In this document: in pieces, positions 15,686 through 26,500 of the stretch | Layout: each line of letters begins with the position of its first letter | Numbering within the stretch: position 1 is the first letter of the stretch | Source of the DNA: HGM04593 sp964458275 | Lineage (GTDB): Bacteria > Bacteroidota > Bacteroidia > Bacteroidales > Bacteroidaceae | Assembly (NCBI GenBank): GCA_964458275.1 | Contig: CAYWIE010000014.1 | Span: 1 to 53,641 of the forward strand | Direction: 5' to 3' | DNA: 53,641 nt | Made by a program: the position numbers and the translations under genes | Notes under the pieces: model-generated | Seen by the model: only the letters and a program-made list of their open reading frames with translations | Told to the model about the DNA's origin: nothing | Databases searched by the model: none

Positions 15686-16985
15686 ACGGACAAATAATCA
15701 CACAACCACAACAATGAACGACTTTAAAGGATTTGAAATAATGGCACCTGTCGGCTCGCGCGAGAGCCTTACAGCAGCTCTTCAGGCGGGTGCCGACTCA
15801 ATATATTTCGGAATAGAGAATCTTAACATGCGTGCCCATTCGGCAAGCACATTCACCATAAGCGACCTTCGTGAGATTGCACGTGTCTGCGATGAACATG
15901 GGGTGAAGAGCTATCTGACGGTCAACACCATAATATACGAAGAGGATATTGTTCTGATGCGCAAGATTGTCGATGCAGCCAAAGAGTCCGGAATATCTGC
16001 TGTAATTGCAGCAGACATTGCGGTGCTGCAATATTGCAACAGCATTGGAATGGAGGTTCACCTCTCTACCCAGCTCAATATCAGCAACAGCGAGGCTCTG
16101 CGTTTCTATGCCCGCTTTGCCGACGTTGTGGTTCTTGCACGCGAACTGAATATGGAGCAGGTCGAGGAGATTCATCGTGTCATTGTGGAGGACAATATTT
16201 GCGGACCTAAAGGCGAACTCATACGCATAGAGATGTTCTGTCATGGTGCCCTCTGTATGGCTGTCTCAGGAAAGTGCTATCTGTCGTTGCATCAGCTTGG
16301 ACGCAGCGCCAACAGAGGACAGTGCATGCAGGTGTGCCGCAGGGGATACATCGTTAAAGATCGCGAGAGCGACATTGAGCTTGAGGTGGACAACAAATAC
16401 ATCATGTCGCCCAAAGACCTTAAGACCATACGTTTTATGGACAGAATGATAAAGGCAGGCGTCAGAGTATTCAAAATCGAGGGACGTGCACGCAGTGCCG
16501 AGTATGTGAGCACCGTGGTTAGTTGCTACAAAGAGGCGCTGAATGCCTGCATGGAGGGCACATTCACAGAGGAGAAGAAAGACGATTGGGACAGAAGATT
16601 GTCGACGGTGTTCAATCGCGGATTCTGGGACGGATATTATCTCGGTCAGAAGCTCGGAGAATGGAGCGACAAGTATGGCTCGCAGGCAACAGAACGCAAG
16701 GTGTACATAGGCAAGGGTATAAAATATTTCTCAAAGCTTGGAGTGGGAGAGTTCCTCATCGAGGCGGGAGATATGCGTGTGGGCGACAAATTGCTCATTA
16801 CCGGTCCGACGACAGGTGCCATATATCTTACTCTTGAGGAGGCGCGTGTCGATCTTGGTGCGGTCGATGTTGTCCCAAAAGGTTCGTATGTCTCGTTCAA
16901 AGTGCCCGTAAAGGTGCGTCCCAATGATAAACTTTATAAAGTTGTAAGTACGGTTGAAGAATCCTGCTCTTCGTGCAATGATTAG
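15678..16985 (+). CDS. U32 family (collagenase-like) protein, TrhP/RlhA type
   Basis: The 435-aa product has the U32 fold: APVGSRESLTAALQAGADSIYFG near the N-terminus. The signature cysteines are in FCHGALCMAVSGKCYLS, then RGQCMQVCRR. Despite the peptidase name, characterised U32 members (TrhP, RlhA) act in RNA hydroxylation with prephenate and an iron-sulfur cluster. The start could be 15678 or the internal ATG at 15714 (MNDFKGFEIMAP), which fits the family better but loses the 8-nt overlap with DUF308. Confidence 0.85.
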   Translation: MNERTNNHTTTTMNDFKGFEIMAPVGSRESLTAALQAGADSIYFGIENLNMRAHSASTFTISDLREIARVCDEHGVKSYLTVNTIIYEEDIVLMRKIVDAAKESGISAVIAADIAVLQYCNSIGMEVHLSTQLNISNSEALRFYARFADVVVLARELNMEQVEEIHRVIVEDNICGPKGELIRIEMFCHGALCMAVSGKCYLSLHQLGRSANRGQCMQVCRRGYIVKDRESDIELEVDNKYIMSPKDLKTIRFMDRMIKAGVRVFKIEGRARSAEYVSTVVSCYKEALNACMEGTFTEEKKDDWDRRLSTVFNRGFWDGYYLGQKLGEWSDKYGSQATERKVYIGKGIKYFSKLGVGEFLIEAGDMRVGDKLLITGPTTGAIYLTLEEARVDLGAVDVVPKGSYVSFKVPVKVRPNDKLYKVVSTVEESCSSCND

Positions 16986-17874
16986 CCCCTCGCCGCTCCG
17001 CGTGGGCGATAAGGTGGCGATAGTCTCGCCTGCCGGTGCCGTAAAAGATGCGGCTATTGTTGCCGGTGCAGCAGAGACGTTGGAGTCTTGGGGATTGCAG
17101 GCGGTGGTTATGCCTCATGCTCTCTCTCGCAGCGGTTACTATGCCGGTGGAGCGGACGAACGCGCCTCAGACATGATTGCAGCCTTGTGCGACGATGAAA
17201 TCAGGGCAATCCTTTGCAGTTACGGGGGATACGGTTGCCTGCATCTTTTACCCGAAATAAACAGACATATTTCTGACCATCCTAAATGGATTGTAGGTAT
17301 GAGCGACTGTTCGGTGCTGCTTGCGGCTGCCGTTTCACAAGGAGTGGCTGCGTTGCACTCCCCGCAATGCAGGTTGCTCGCCGAGAATGGCAGTGGCGAA
17401 GGAGCATCTTTCCTGCAAAAAATTCTTTTCGGCAGTTTGCCACAGTATTCTGTGGCTCCACATCCGTTGAACCGTAGCGGGAAAGCCTGTGGGAGAGTCG
17501 TAGGTGGCAATCTGTCTGTATTGGCTGCTCTTGCCGGTACGCCATACGATATGTTCAAAAGCGGAAGCATCCTTTTTATCGAAGATGTAAATGAACCTCT
17601 TTATAAAATAGAACGTATGCTTTATACGTTGAAATTCTCAGGAGTGCTCGATGCGCTTGATGCACTTGTGATAGGAGATTTTTCTTCCTGTCGCGAGAAT
17701 CCCGATTTTGGAGGTACCGCATATGATATAATAAAACGCATGGTGGCAGAATATGACTATCCTCTCTGCTTCGGCTTTCCGGTGGGACATTCCTGCGCCT
17801 GTTATCCGATGATTGTCGGAGGTGCAGCAGAAGTCGTTGTAGATGACAACGGCGCTTCGTTGTGCTATCTTTAG
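16978..17874 (+). CDS. LD-carboxypeptidase (S66 family)
   Basis: This 298-aa cytoplasmic enzyme removes the terminal D-Ala from murein tetrapeptides during peptidoglycan recycling. The S66 triad can be seen: nucleophile Ser109 in VGMSDCS, Glu in LFIEDVNEPLYKIERM, and His in GFPVGHSCACYPM. The ATG at 16978 overlaps the U32 stop by 8 nt (AATGATTAG), a coupling overlap, and starts the usual SPSPLRVGDKVAIVSPAG sequence. The frame is open 24 nt further up, inside the U32 gene. Confidence 0.9.
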   Translation: MISPSPLRVGDKVAIVSPAGAVKDAAIVAGAAETLESWGLQAVVMPHALSRSGYYAGGADERASDMIAALCDDEIRAILCSYGGYGCLHLLPEINRHISDHPKWIVGMSDCSVLLAAAVSQGVAALHSPQCRLLAENGSGEGASFLQKILFGSLPQYSVAPHPLNRSGKACGRVVGGNLSVLAALAGTPYDMFKSGSILFIEDVNEPLYKIERMLYTLKFSGVLDALDALVIGDFSSCRENPDFGGTAYDIIKRMVAEYDYPLCFGFPVGHSCACYPMIVGGAAEVVVDDNGASLCYL

Positions 17875-17909
17875 GTAGGTGAGGACTCTTTTAAAAATAA
17901 CCAAAAAAT

Positions 17910-17940
17910 TTTGTACTCCTTTTGAGTTGTGCTATTTTTG
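17910..17940 (+). promoter_or_regulatory. promoter of the MATE gene
   Basis: TTTG (17910-17913) and TATTTTTG (17933-17940) with a 19-nt spacer make a near-perfect Bacteroidota promoter. The start codon at 17961 is 20 nt downstream of the -7 box, which argues against the upstream ATG at 17922. Confidence 0.75.
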
Positions 17941-17960
17941 CATCTGTAAAAACAAGAAGG

Positions 17961-19340
17961 ATGAATAGAGTAGCTTCAACAAAAGGTATTCAAAGAGGAA
18001 TCCCTACGGAATTAGGGACGGAGAAGATAAGTAAACTGCTGATGCTGTATGCGATACCCGCAATCATAGCTCAAACGGCATCGTCGCTTTATCACATGAT
18101 TGACAGCATTTTTATCGGTCAGGGTGTGGGAGCGCTTGCAATTTCAGGATTGGCAACCACTTTCCCTTTTATGAACCTCTCGGCTGCATTCGGAGCCATG
18201 ATTGGTGTAGGAGGAGCAACGCAGCTTTCTGTGAAATTGGGACAGAAGGATTATGACTCGGCTTGTACGATTCTCGGCAACCTTGTAACGCTGAACATTA
18301 TTGTCGGTGCCCTCTTCGGTGGCATTTCACTTATTTTTCTTGACGAGATATTGTTCTTCTTCGGAGCCAGCGAAGCAACATTGCCTTACGCACGCGACTT
18401 CATGGAAGTGGTGCTTTATGGTAACATAATAACTCACCTCTATCTCGGCATCAATGCAGCCCTTCGTGCATCGGGACACCCCAAGGAGTCGATGTATGCC
18501 ACCATAATAACAGTCGTATGCAACCTTATTCTTGCCCCGCTTTTCATATACGTATTCAAGTGGGGTATTCGCGGTGCAGCTCTTGCAACCATGCTCTCGC
18601 AGGCGATTACTTTGATGTGGCAGGTCAAGCTGTTGAGCAACCCCAATGAACTGCTGCATCTGCACAAGGGAATATATGCTCTGAAGGCACGTTTCGTTAA
18701 AGGTATACTGAGCATCGGACTCTCCCCGTTTCTCATAAATGCAGCAGCATGCGTGGTGGTTATCATCATAAACAAGGGGCTCAGGCTCTATGGCGACAAC
18801 GGAGATATGGCAATCGCCTCTTACGGAATAGCCAATCGTGTGATATTTGTCTTCATAATGGTGATATTGGGCGTAACACAAGGCATGCAGCCCATCGTCG
18901 GATATAATTACGGCGCACGGCATTTCGACCGCGTTAAAGAGACGCTAAAGCAGACATTGGCTTGGGCATTGGTTGTTACTTTTGCCGGTTTCGCCCTCTG
19001 CGAGGGTATTCCCGAACTTATTTCGAGAGCCTTTACAACAGATGCCACATTGGTGGCAAATGCGGCTAAGGGTATGAGAATCTCCTCTATGTTCATAATG
19101 CTTGCCGGTGTACAGATGGTAGCTACCAACTTTTTCCAAAGTATAAACAAGGTCAGCAAGTCGATATTCCTCTCATTGACACGACAAGTCCTGTTCCTTA
19201 TACCCCTGTTGCTTATATTGCCGCGCTTTATGGGTGAGGATGGCGTCTGGTACAGCATTCCCATAGCCGACCTTATCTCCGGAATATTGGCAGTGATACT
19301 TTTGAGAAATCAGTTTAAGGGAAACGTTGCAAACAAGTAG
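17961..19340 (+). CDS. MATE family efflux transporter
   Basis: The 459-aa inner-membrane protein has twelve predicted hydrophobic helices in two homologous halves, each starting with a MATE_N-like segment (PAIIAQTASSLYHMIDSIFIGQGVG and SPFLINAAACVVVIIINKGL). GVTQGMQPIVGYNYGA is a typical MATE motif. These export drugs or metabolites by Na+ or H+ antiport. The ATG at 17961 was chosen because the promoter overlaps earlier codons of the frame. It leads a three-gene operon. Confidence 0.9.
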   Translation: MNRVASTKGIQRGIPTELGTEKISKLLMLYAIPAIIAQTASSLYHMIDSIFIGQGVGALAISGLATTFPFMNLSAAFGAMIGVGGATQLSVKLGQKDYDSACTILGNLVTLNIIVGALFGGISLIFLDEILFFFGASEATLPYARDFMEVVLYGNIITHLYLGINAALRASGHPKESMYATIITVVCNLILAPLFIYVFKWGIRGAALATMLSQAITLMWQVKLLSNPNELLHLHKGIYALKARFVKGILSIGLSPFLINAAACVVVIIINKGLRLYGDNGDMAIASYGIANRVIFVFIMVILGVTQGMQPIVGYNYGARHFDRVKETLKQTLAWALVVTFAGFALCEGIPELISRAFTTDATLVANAAKGMRISSMFIMLAGVQMVATNFFQSINKVSKSIFLSLTRQVLFLIPLLLILPRFMGEDGVWYSIPIADLISGILAVILLRNQFKGNVANK

Positions 19341-19352
19341 AACCATAATCTC

Positions 19353-19973
19353 ATGGAAGAAAAATATATAATTTCAATAGGCAGACAATTGGGAAGCGGT
19401 GGCAGAGAGATAGCCCAAAAACTTGCCGAACGTTTAAATATACCCGTCTACGACAAGAAACTGCTCGAAGTGGCAGCAAAAGAGACCGGTCTTGATGCAG
19501 CTGTGTTTGAGGATGCCGACGAGCAGGAGGCTAATCCCTTTATGCGCGGCCTGATGGCGCTCAAGGGAGTGATGGGTGCATACAGCACCGGAGTAGGCAG
19601 CTGCATGGATGAGGACCGTCTTTTCGAACTGCAAAGCGAAGTGATGCGCCAGCTTGTAGAAAAGGAGTCGTGCATAATCATTGGCAGATGTGCTGAATAT
19701 GTGTTGCGCAATCATCCCCGTATTCACAGCATCTTCATTACAGCGGATATGCCCGACCGTGTGGCACGCATAATGAAACACGACGGGGTGTGCGAGGAAA
19801 AAGCCAAAGAGATTGCCGAGAAAGGCGACAAGAAACGTCGCGCCTATCACGACTATTATGCAAATTCGGGGTGGGGCGCGGCTGAAAGTTACGACCTCTG
19901 CATAAACTCCTCGCGGTTGGGTGTAGACGGCAGTGTCGAAGTAATACTCAACTTCATCAATTTGCGCAAATGA
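19353..19973 (+). CDS. cytidylate kinase-like family protein
   Basis: This 206-aa P-loop-like protein begins IISIGRQLGSGGREIAQKLAERL, matching the cytidylate kinase-like family common in Firmicutes and Bacteroidota. Unlike true Cmk it has the GRQLGSGG glycine loop and IIIGRCAEYVLR. The family's nucleotide substrate has not been established to my knowledge. It is 12 nt after MATE and its stop overlaps the next start by 4 nt (ATGA). Confidence 0.85.
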   Translation: MEEKYIISIGRQLGSGGREIAQKLAERLNIPVYDKKLLEVAAKETGLDAAVFEDADEQEANPFMRGLMALKGVMGAYSTGVGSCMDEDRLFELQSEVMRQLVEKESCIIIGRCAEYVLRNHPRIHSIFITADMPDRVARIMKHDGVCEEKAKEIAEKGDKKRRAYHDYYANSGWGAAESYDLCINSSRLGVDGSVEVILNFINLRK

Positions 19974-20470
19974 AAAGGATAGGAATCTTATCCGATACTC
20001 ACGGCTTCTGGGACGACAAATATACGGAGCATTTCAGTGATTGCGACGAGATATGGCATGTGGGCGACATCGGCAGCGAAGAGGTAGCCAACCGTCTGGA
20101 GGCTTTCAGACCGCTTCGTGCCGTTTACGGAAATATTGATGGCGGAATGTTGCGCCGACGTTTCAGTGAAACCTTGCGCTTCAGCATAGAGGAGTGCAGC
20201 GTAATGATGAAACATATCGGTGGCTATCCCGGCCGTTACGATGCTTCGATACGCAGAGCCGTATACAGCGAGCGTCCCATGCTGTTCGTCAGCGGACATT
20301 CGCATATATTGAAGGTGCAGTATGACGGCATTGTCGGTTGTCTGCATATAAATCCGGGAGCAGCCGGAATGCAGGGATGGCATCAGGTGAGGACTCTGGT
20401 TAAGCTTACCATTGACGGCAAGGAATTCAAGGATTTAGAGGTGGTAGAGCTGAATAGTCCCTGCCAATAA
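19970..20470 (+). CDS. YfcE/MJ0936-type metallophosphoesterase
   Basis: The 166-aa protein carries the calcineurin-like metal ligands in order: SDTHG (near residue 8), HVGDI, YGNID, and GHSH. It is a small single-domain phosphodiesterase of the YfcE type; the biological substrate is unknown. A 4-nt ATGA overlap joins it to the kinase-like gene. Confidence 0.9.
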   Translation: MKRIGILSDTHGFWDDKYTEHFSDCDEIWHVGDIGSEEVANRLEAFRPLRAVYGNIDGGMLRRRFSETLRFSIEECSVMMKHIGGYPGRYDASIRRAVYSERPMLFVSGHSHILKVQYDGIVGCLHINPGAAGMQGWHQVRTLVKLTIDGKEFKDLEVVELNSPCQ

Positions 20471-20500
20471 TAATCAAGCAGTCCTGATATTCTTTCAGCC

Positions 20501-23374
20501 CTATCTTCCGCAAATCCTTTTGTAGTCGCAGAATGTGCAACGGTCGCAATCTTCTGTGTGGGTGAAGGGGGTGTTCCTGTCAAAAATCTCATCAATTGTC
20601 TTTTGCAATTCCTGCATGAATTCTTCGTGGTACTCGCTGTAGTCCGTAACGGGGCTGTTGTTTATCTTTACGATGAAATCTTCGCGTTTGGTGTATTTCC
20701 TTTTCAGTATATACAGCAGCGACGGTGTTATCTGCTTGAAGCCGGCAGAGGTCTTCATGGCAGCCGAATAGAGCAGTGCCTGAAAAATATATGAGCTGCG
20801 TTTGCCTTTGCGGGCAAAAAGCGCTTCAATGTTCTCGGTCTTGTCGTTGTCGGGAGAGCCGCCAGTCTTGTAGTCAATAATCTCCAAAGTGTCCGATTTC
20901 AAATCCATGCGGTCTACACGGCCGCCCACCGATATTCTTACCGGCTTGCCGTCCGAACTTGTTGTCATCGTCATTTTTGCCTCTTTCTCGCTGCCGATGT
21001 AGTTGAACGGGGCATGCTCGGCATCCGTTCTTATAAGGCGTAGCAGGAACCGGTGCAGGATTTCGCGGTTAATGTATTGCATCCCGTCGAAGTCAAGCTC
21101 TTCGTCCCCGTTGCACTTGAAGAAACATTCTCTGAATGCTTTGTCGATAAACGGGTAGAGGAGGGCGCTCTTGCCGATGTATGGTTCGAGATGTGATTTC
21201 TGTATGGTGGTGCCGTATTCTTCTGTTATATGCTTGTAGAAGAGCTCGGCTGCTTTGTGGAATATGTTGCCGAAGTCAGCCGATTGTATTGAGCTCTCCA
21301 CCTCCTGTTGTGTCTTCAGATTGCTTATATAGTAGTAGAAGAACTTCATGGGGCAGTCAATGTAGCGGTTTATTCCGCTGGGCGACAATATCGTTGCGCG
21401 TGGGTTGGTGCTTTTGTCGAATGTGTGCAGCAGCACTCTCATGACCTCATCATCTTTTGTTCGGGGGCTTAGGGTGTGGACGTTGCTCTTCTGTTCACAC
21501 GTCAGTATTATTTCTTTAATCTTCTCCTTGCGGTTGAGCAGCATCTGCATCATGTAGCGTGAGCGTTCGCCCTGTCCTGCGGCTTCGAATGTGTTGTTGT
21601 ACATCATGGTGATGTTTTCGGCGCGTTGTATCAGGCGGTAGAAGTTGTAGGTGTATACAGCGTTGCGCTGCTCGGTGAGCATCAGCCCGAATGCACGGCG
21701 CAGATTGTGCGGTATGAACGAACTGCCGCTGTTGTTGCGTGGCAGGTTGCCCTCGTTGGCAGACAGCAGAATAAGGTTCTTGAAGTCGAGGTTGCGTGTT
21801 TCGAGCAGTCCCATTATCTGCAGTCCCACCACCGGCTCGCCGTGGAAGGGCAGAGACATGCTGCCAATCACGCGCATGAAGAGCGAGGTCAGTGTGCGCA
21901 GCTGCAGCTCAATTTCGCCGCTTTCGAGCAGTGATGCTATTCTTTGGGCTTGTGTGTAGATGCTGAACAGAGATTCGCGGAATAGCTCTTCGTAGCTCTC
22001 TTCCTCGTTCTGTGGTGCAGCGTTGGTTATTGTGTGGATAGTGTCGCGCACTGTGGTTATCCACCCGATGTTGTCTGTCGGCGGGGTGAATATTCTTTCG
22101 AGAAAGCTATCGGCATGTAGCCTCTCACCGTCCGGGAAAAATTCTTTGTTGTCGGCAATTTCCTTTTCGATTCTTGCGGCATTGGGGCTGCACAGCCTTG
22201 TGTAGGGGTGTTTGAGTATGCCGGCTACCTCTTCGTAACGGAATTTGCGGAGCTTTTCGTCGTATCCGTTTATGTGCAGTTCGGTCAGCAGTTTCATGAA
22301 ACTGTATGCCGGCGTGTGTGTTACAGGGTATCCCATGGTGATGTTTATGTTGTTCACTGTGGGCGGGATGGTGTAGAGTACCTGTTCGAGTATCTCTTCG
22401 TTGCATAGCACAACCGCTGTTTCGAGTTCCCTGTTTTCGGGGATGCCGCTCAGAAGGTCGAACAGATGGCGTGTCTGTATGTTCTCTGTTGTGGCAGATA
22501 CGAATGTGATGTTTTTCTCTTTGTCGAGATTGCAGTATATGGTCTCTGGAAGCTCGTTGGGATAGCGCTTGAGGTTTGTGCGCATGAAGCGTCCTGCTTC
22601 GTGGCTGGGGTTGTCGGTGTAGGCTGTGTCGTAGTCCCAATAGAAGAGTGCTTTGCCTTGTCTGTGCAATATGTCGAAGAGCGCCTCTTCGCATCGGTTG
22701 AGAGCATTGAAACCTGCGAATATGTATTTTTCTTGCGGAAATTCAGGCTCTTTGTCGTTCTCAATCACATCGCGGCACAACATTCCGGGATATGCGATGT
22801 TTTCGTTGCGCAGTCTGTTCCGATAGTTGGTGTAAATAGCGAGCAGTGCTTCCCAAATGCTCAGGAAACGTTCCTTTATGGGGTTGTCGCCGTCGTCGGT
22901 TGAAGCACTCTCCTTGCCTTTGAAGTTGTGGAAGAATTGTTCGATGGCTTGGCGTTGCTCATCGTCGAGTATGTCCGATGTCGTGCCGTAGGAGTAGAGG
23001 TCGCTGAGGTTTGAGAACAGCCTTTCTGCATCGACGAGATTCTTGTCTATCTCGTCGAAGTCTTTTATGAGTATCTCGCCCCAATAGTAGAACTTGTCGA
23101 GGGATTCTGTACTGCCTGTTGCCTTGCAATACTCCTTGTGCAGTATGCTGACGAGCTCTATCGGGTCGCCTTCGATACATGTGCTGTTCTCGCTGAAAAG
23201 TTCGCCTATGGTCTTGTAGACGGGACACCATACAGGGGTTGTGCTTATCTGTTTGAGATATTCGTTGAAGAAGAGACCGGCACGCTTGTTCGGGAATATG
23301 ATTGCTATGTCGGCAAGGTGTGAACCGTATTTGCTGTACAGGTCTTCGGCTATATGTTTGAGGAATGGTTTCAT
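20501..23374 (-). CDS. AddB-like PD-(D/E)XK nuclease (RecB-family exonuclease)
   Basis: This 957-aa protein is the likely second subunit of an AddAB-type helicase-nuclease that resects double-strand breaks for recombination. The N-terminus has PNKRAGLFFNEYL, a degenerate Walker A as in inactivated AddB helicase cores. The C-terminus holds the nuclease: GGRVDRMDLKSDTLEIIDYKTGG contains the catalytic Asp and D-x-K. Cysteines in YIDCPMKFF and CDRCTFCDYKRIC fit the 4Fe-4S staple of AddB. It lies downstream of the AddA-like gene on the same strand, separated by a 180-bp repeat-like spacer. Confidence 0.85.
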   Translation of the reverse strand: MKPFLKHIAEDLYSKYGSHLADIAIIFPNKRAGLFFNEYLKQISTTPVWCPVYKTIGELFSENSTCIEGDPIELVSILHKEYCKATGSTESLDKFYYWGEILIKDFDEIDKNLVDAERLFSNLSDLYSYGTTSDILDDEQRQAIEQFFHNFKGKESASTDDGDNPIKERFLSIWEALLAIYTNYRNRLRNENIAYPGMLCRDVIENDKEPEFPQEKYIFAGFNALNRCEEALFDILHRQGKALFYWDYDTAYTDNPSHEAGRFMRTNLKRYPNELPETIYCNLDKEKNITFVSATTENIQTRHLFDLLSGIPENRELETAVVLCNEEILEQVLYTIPPTVNNINITMGYPVTHTPAYSFMKLLTELHINGYDEKLRKFRYEEVAGILKHPYTRLCSPNAARIEKEIADNKEFFPDGERLHADSFLERIFTPPTDNIGWITTVRDTIHTITNAAPQNEEESYEELFRESLFSIYTQAQRIASLLESGEIELQLRTLTSLFMRVIGSMSLPFHGEPVVGLQIMGLLETRNLDFKNLILLSANEGNLPRNNSGSSFIPHNLRRAFGLMLTEQRNAVYTYNFYRLIQRAENITMMYNNTFEAAGQGERSRYMMQMLLNRKEKIKEIILTCEQKSNVHTLSPRTKDDEVMRVLLHTFDKSTNPRATILSPSGINRYIDCPMKFFYYYISNLKTQQEVESSIQSADFGNIFHKAAELFYKHITEEYGTTIQKSHLEPYIGKSALLYPFIDKAFRECFFKCNGDEELDFDGMQYINREILHRFLLRLIRTDAEHAPFNYIGSEKEAKMTMTTSSDGKPVRISVGGRVDRMDLKSDTLEIIDYKTGGSPDNDKTENIEALFARKGKRSSYIFQALLYSAAMKTSAGFKQITPSLLYILKRKYTKREDFIVKINNSPVTDYSEYHEEFMQELQKTIDEIFDRNTPFTHTEDCDRCTFCDYKRICGR

Positions 23375-23383
23375 GCTTATTGG

Positions 23384-23574
23384 AGGGGAGTTCTATAAAT
23401 TATTAATTAGTTGTTCTTAGTTAGGTGGTTTCTGTTTTGGTCGCTTTTTGTTTTATTAAGGTATCTTGTTCACTTTTGCTCAGTTGCAGCACAAAGGTTG
23501 CGCCATCGCAAAAATAAACAATCTACTCTGAATAAATTCAAAAATCGACTCGAACTAATTTATAGAACCTCCCT
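23384..23574. mobile_element. MITE-like element between the AddA- and AddB-like genes
   Basis: GGGGAGTTCTATAAATTA at the left (plus strand) and TAATTTATAGAACCTCCC at the right form imperfect terminal inverted repeats around about 150 bp without a gene. The right end extends into the last codons of the AddA-like gene. The inner sequence AATCTACTCTGAA resembles a segment of the fold-back element at 46441-46636. No transposase is present, as expected for a non-autonomous element. The assignment is inference from structure. Confidence 0.45.
23553..23574 (-). repeat. copy 2 of the TTTATAGAACCTCCC repeat
   Basis: Identical over 22 bp to 9199-9220 and in the same reading frame relative to a stop codon. 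It makes the AddA-like protein end Gly-Gly-Ser-Ile-Asn, as the DUF4468 protein does. Confidence 0.85.
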
Positions 23575-26500
23575 GAACTCTTTCTATTCTGTTGTCGTAT
23601 ATGTACCATAGGTATCCGCTTACGTCGGTGTAGCCCAACTGCTTGAGCTTGGAAATGTAGCCTTCTACCTGGTGCCTGTAACCCTCTTTAGGTGTTCCGA
23701 ACTTGAAGTCTACGACTATGGCTTTATCTCCTTCTGCCATCACCCGGTCCGGACGGTAGCTCTCTTTCTCGTCGCCGCAGTTTATTATTGCACATTCGTT
23801 GTACAGCTTGTAGCGGCCGCTGAACCACTCTGCTGCATCGGGGTTGTTGAGGGCGCGTGTTATCAGCTTCTCGATTCCGGTGCTCTCTTTGTCGGTGGCT
23901 ATGAGACCTTTGAGGCGCATTTTCTTTATTTCCCTTTGCAGTTCCTTTCCTGTGCGCAGATGGGACAATAGTTCGTGAAGCAGTTCGCCGCGTGCAATGT
24001 TGTCGAGGGCTTTTTGCTCGCTCTTTTCGTTTGCGAGGAAGCGGCGCAGGTTGCGCGATTGGCGAAACTGCGGGCTTCTTTCGTGGAAATTGAACTTTTG
24101 CGGGTGTGCTTCGGGGTGTGCAAGAAAAGGGTTTATTCTTTTGTTGTCGTCTTTCCCGCTCTTTGACTGTTTCTCGGAAGAGGGCACTATCTCTCCGTAG
24201 GTGAACGACTCCTCTTTTTCGTCGTAGGTGGCATCGGGCAGAGTTTGAGGGATGCCGGCAAGTATGGGGAGCAGGCGTTTATACATTATGTCTCCCTTTT
24301 GTCCTGAGTTGCCAGAGAATATTATGAGGTTTTTGCCGGCACGTGTGCAGGCAACGTACAGTATGTTGAGGTTGTCTACCAGCTGGTAGAGGTATTCGTG
24401 GTTGTAATCGGCTTTGTATATGGAGTTCAGTACATCTTTGTGGAAATCTATCGGCAGCAGGCTGATGGTGTCGAACGGCGATTCCTTAGGGGTGCACCAT
24501 AGGGTTTTGGTGTGCCGGGCACTGACAAGTTCCCATGTGCAGAATGGTATTATTACCGTGTGGAATTCCAGACCTTTGGATTTGTGGATACTCAGTATGC
24601 GCACGCCCTCGCTGCCTTCGGAGGGGATGGATTTTGTACTCATCTCCTCTTCCCAATATGTGATGAAGTCGTCTGTGGTTGCTGGAGCGTCCTTCAGGTA
24701 TTTTGCGGTCAGGTCGAGGAATGTGTATATGTATGGCGTTTCTCCTTCTATATTGTACAAACCGAATATGTTTATTATCTTCTCAATCTGTTCGTAGAGC
24801 GGCTTGTTGAGCAGCTGTTCGCGCTCTTGCGTGTATTCTGCGGGCAAAAGCGAATCGGTATACTCCTTTGACGAGAACTTTGCTGTGTCGAATTCCATGT
24901 TGTGCAGTGAGGAGTATCGTGCTGCCAGAAATGCAGTGTTTACTTTGTCTTCGGGAGCCGAGAGATGGCGCAGGACTGCCATTGTCAGTTGTAGCGCCGT
25001 TGAACTTGACAGCAGAAAGGCGTCGTCCGAAATAATCGTGTGTTCGGGGAAACGACGGGTGAATTCCTGTGCAATCAGGGCAATCTCTTTATTGGTGCGT
25101 ACAAGTATGGCAATGTCGGATGGCTTTACAGCCTTGTGGTTTATGAGGGTGTCGAGGGTCTGCATCAGCTGTTCGTTGATGCTCTCTTTGAAACTCAGGT
25201 CTGCCATCTTTTCGACCATTCTCACCTCTACATATCCTCTCTCCGGCTTTTCGGGCAGTATCTCTTGTATTACATCGCTGTAGGCACGTGTGAGTTCATT
25301 TCCGCTCTCTCCGAGGTCGTTGTGGTATTGTTCGCTTATCCTTTTTGCCGCTTCAGTGAACAGAACGTTGTTGAATTCTATCACGCGACGTTCGCTTCGT
25401 CTGTTGGTCTTGAGTGTATCGGGCTTTATGTTGTAGCCGGGAAACTCTTTTTCGAGATTGTTGAGTATGCTCCAGTCGCTGTTGCGCCAACGGTATATGG
25501 ACTGTTTGACATCGCCAACGATGAGGCTTGTGTTGCCGCGCGATATTATATCGTGCAGAAGCACTTTGAAGTTCTTCCATTGAAGTATGGAGGTGTCCTG
25601 AAATTCGTCTACAAAAATGTGGTGTATCTCAGTTCCTGTCTTTTCGAAGATGAATGATGTGTTGCCGGTTATCATTTTGCTGAGCAGGAATGTCGTTTGT
25701 GCCAGCAAGAAACGGTTTTCTCGGCTGTTCTCTTCTTGCAGTACGCGGGCAATCGTGTTCAGCAGGCGCAACTGGTGGAAGCGCTTGACCGATAGCCTGC
25801 AGGCTGTAAGTTGCGGGAGCCGGTTCTTGCGTATCTCTTCAGCTTTGTTGTAGATTGAGCGGAATCTTGAATATTCGTCGGCAGAGAGGTTCCTCTTTGG
25901 AGTCAGCTTTTCGGGTGATGCTATGCTCTCTTCTACATATTTGTTGGGTTCGGGGAATAATCCCTCCTTGAACTTGGTGAAGTAGCTCCATATTCCTCTG
26001 CCCTTCTGGAAAAAGTCCTCGACAGCGAGCCCTGAATTCTCGGCGGCAGAGAAAAACTTCTCGGCACAGGCGGCTGTTTCGGCGAGAATCTCTTTTTCGA
26101 GCGAGGCAAGGGTCTTGCGGAAATCGGCAAGTATTGCTCCGTTGTTCTCGTCTATCTGCCTTCTTAATTCTTCGCCGCGTTCCTGATACTCCTCGCTCAG
26201 TATATTCTTGGCAAAGGATTTCAGTCCTTTGTCTATTTTCCACGAATCGTTGTTCGACAGATGCTCTTCGATGTATTCCACCAGCCACCCCATCTCTTCT
26301 GATGTTGGAGTAAGCCTCTTGATCATAAGGTCTACGGTCTCTTCGAGCAGCTTTTCGCTGTCGAGGCTTATGGTTACGTCTCCGCTGAGGTCGAGCTCGC
26401 GTGCGAGCCCACGCAGAATGGTCTGAAAGAATGCGTCGATTGTCTGGACACGAAAGCGGTTGTAGTCGTTGAGCATCATCTCCAGAGCTCTGCCTGCCCG

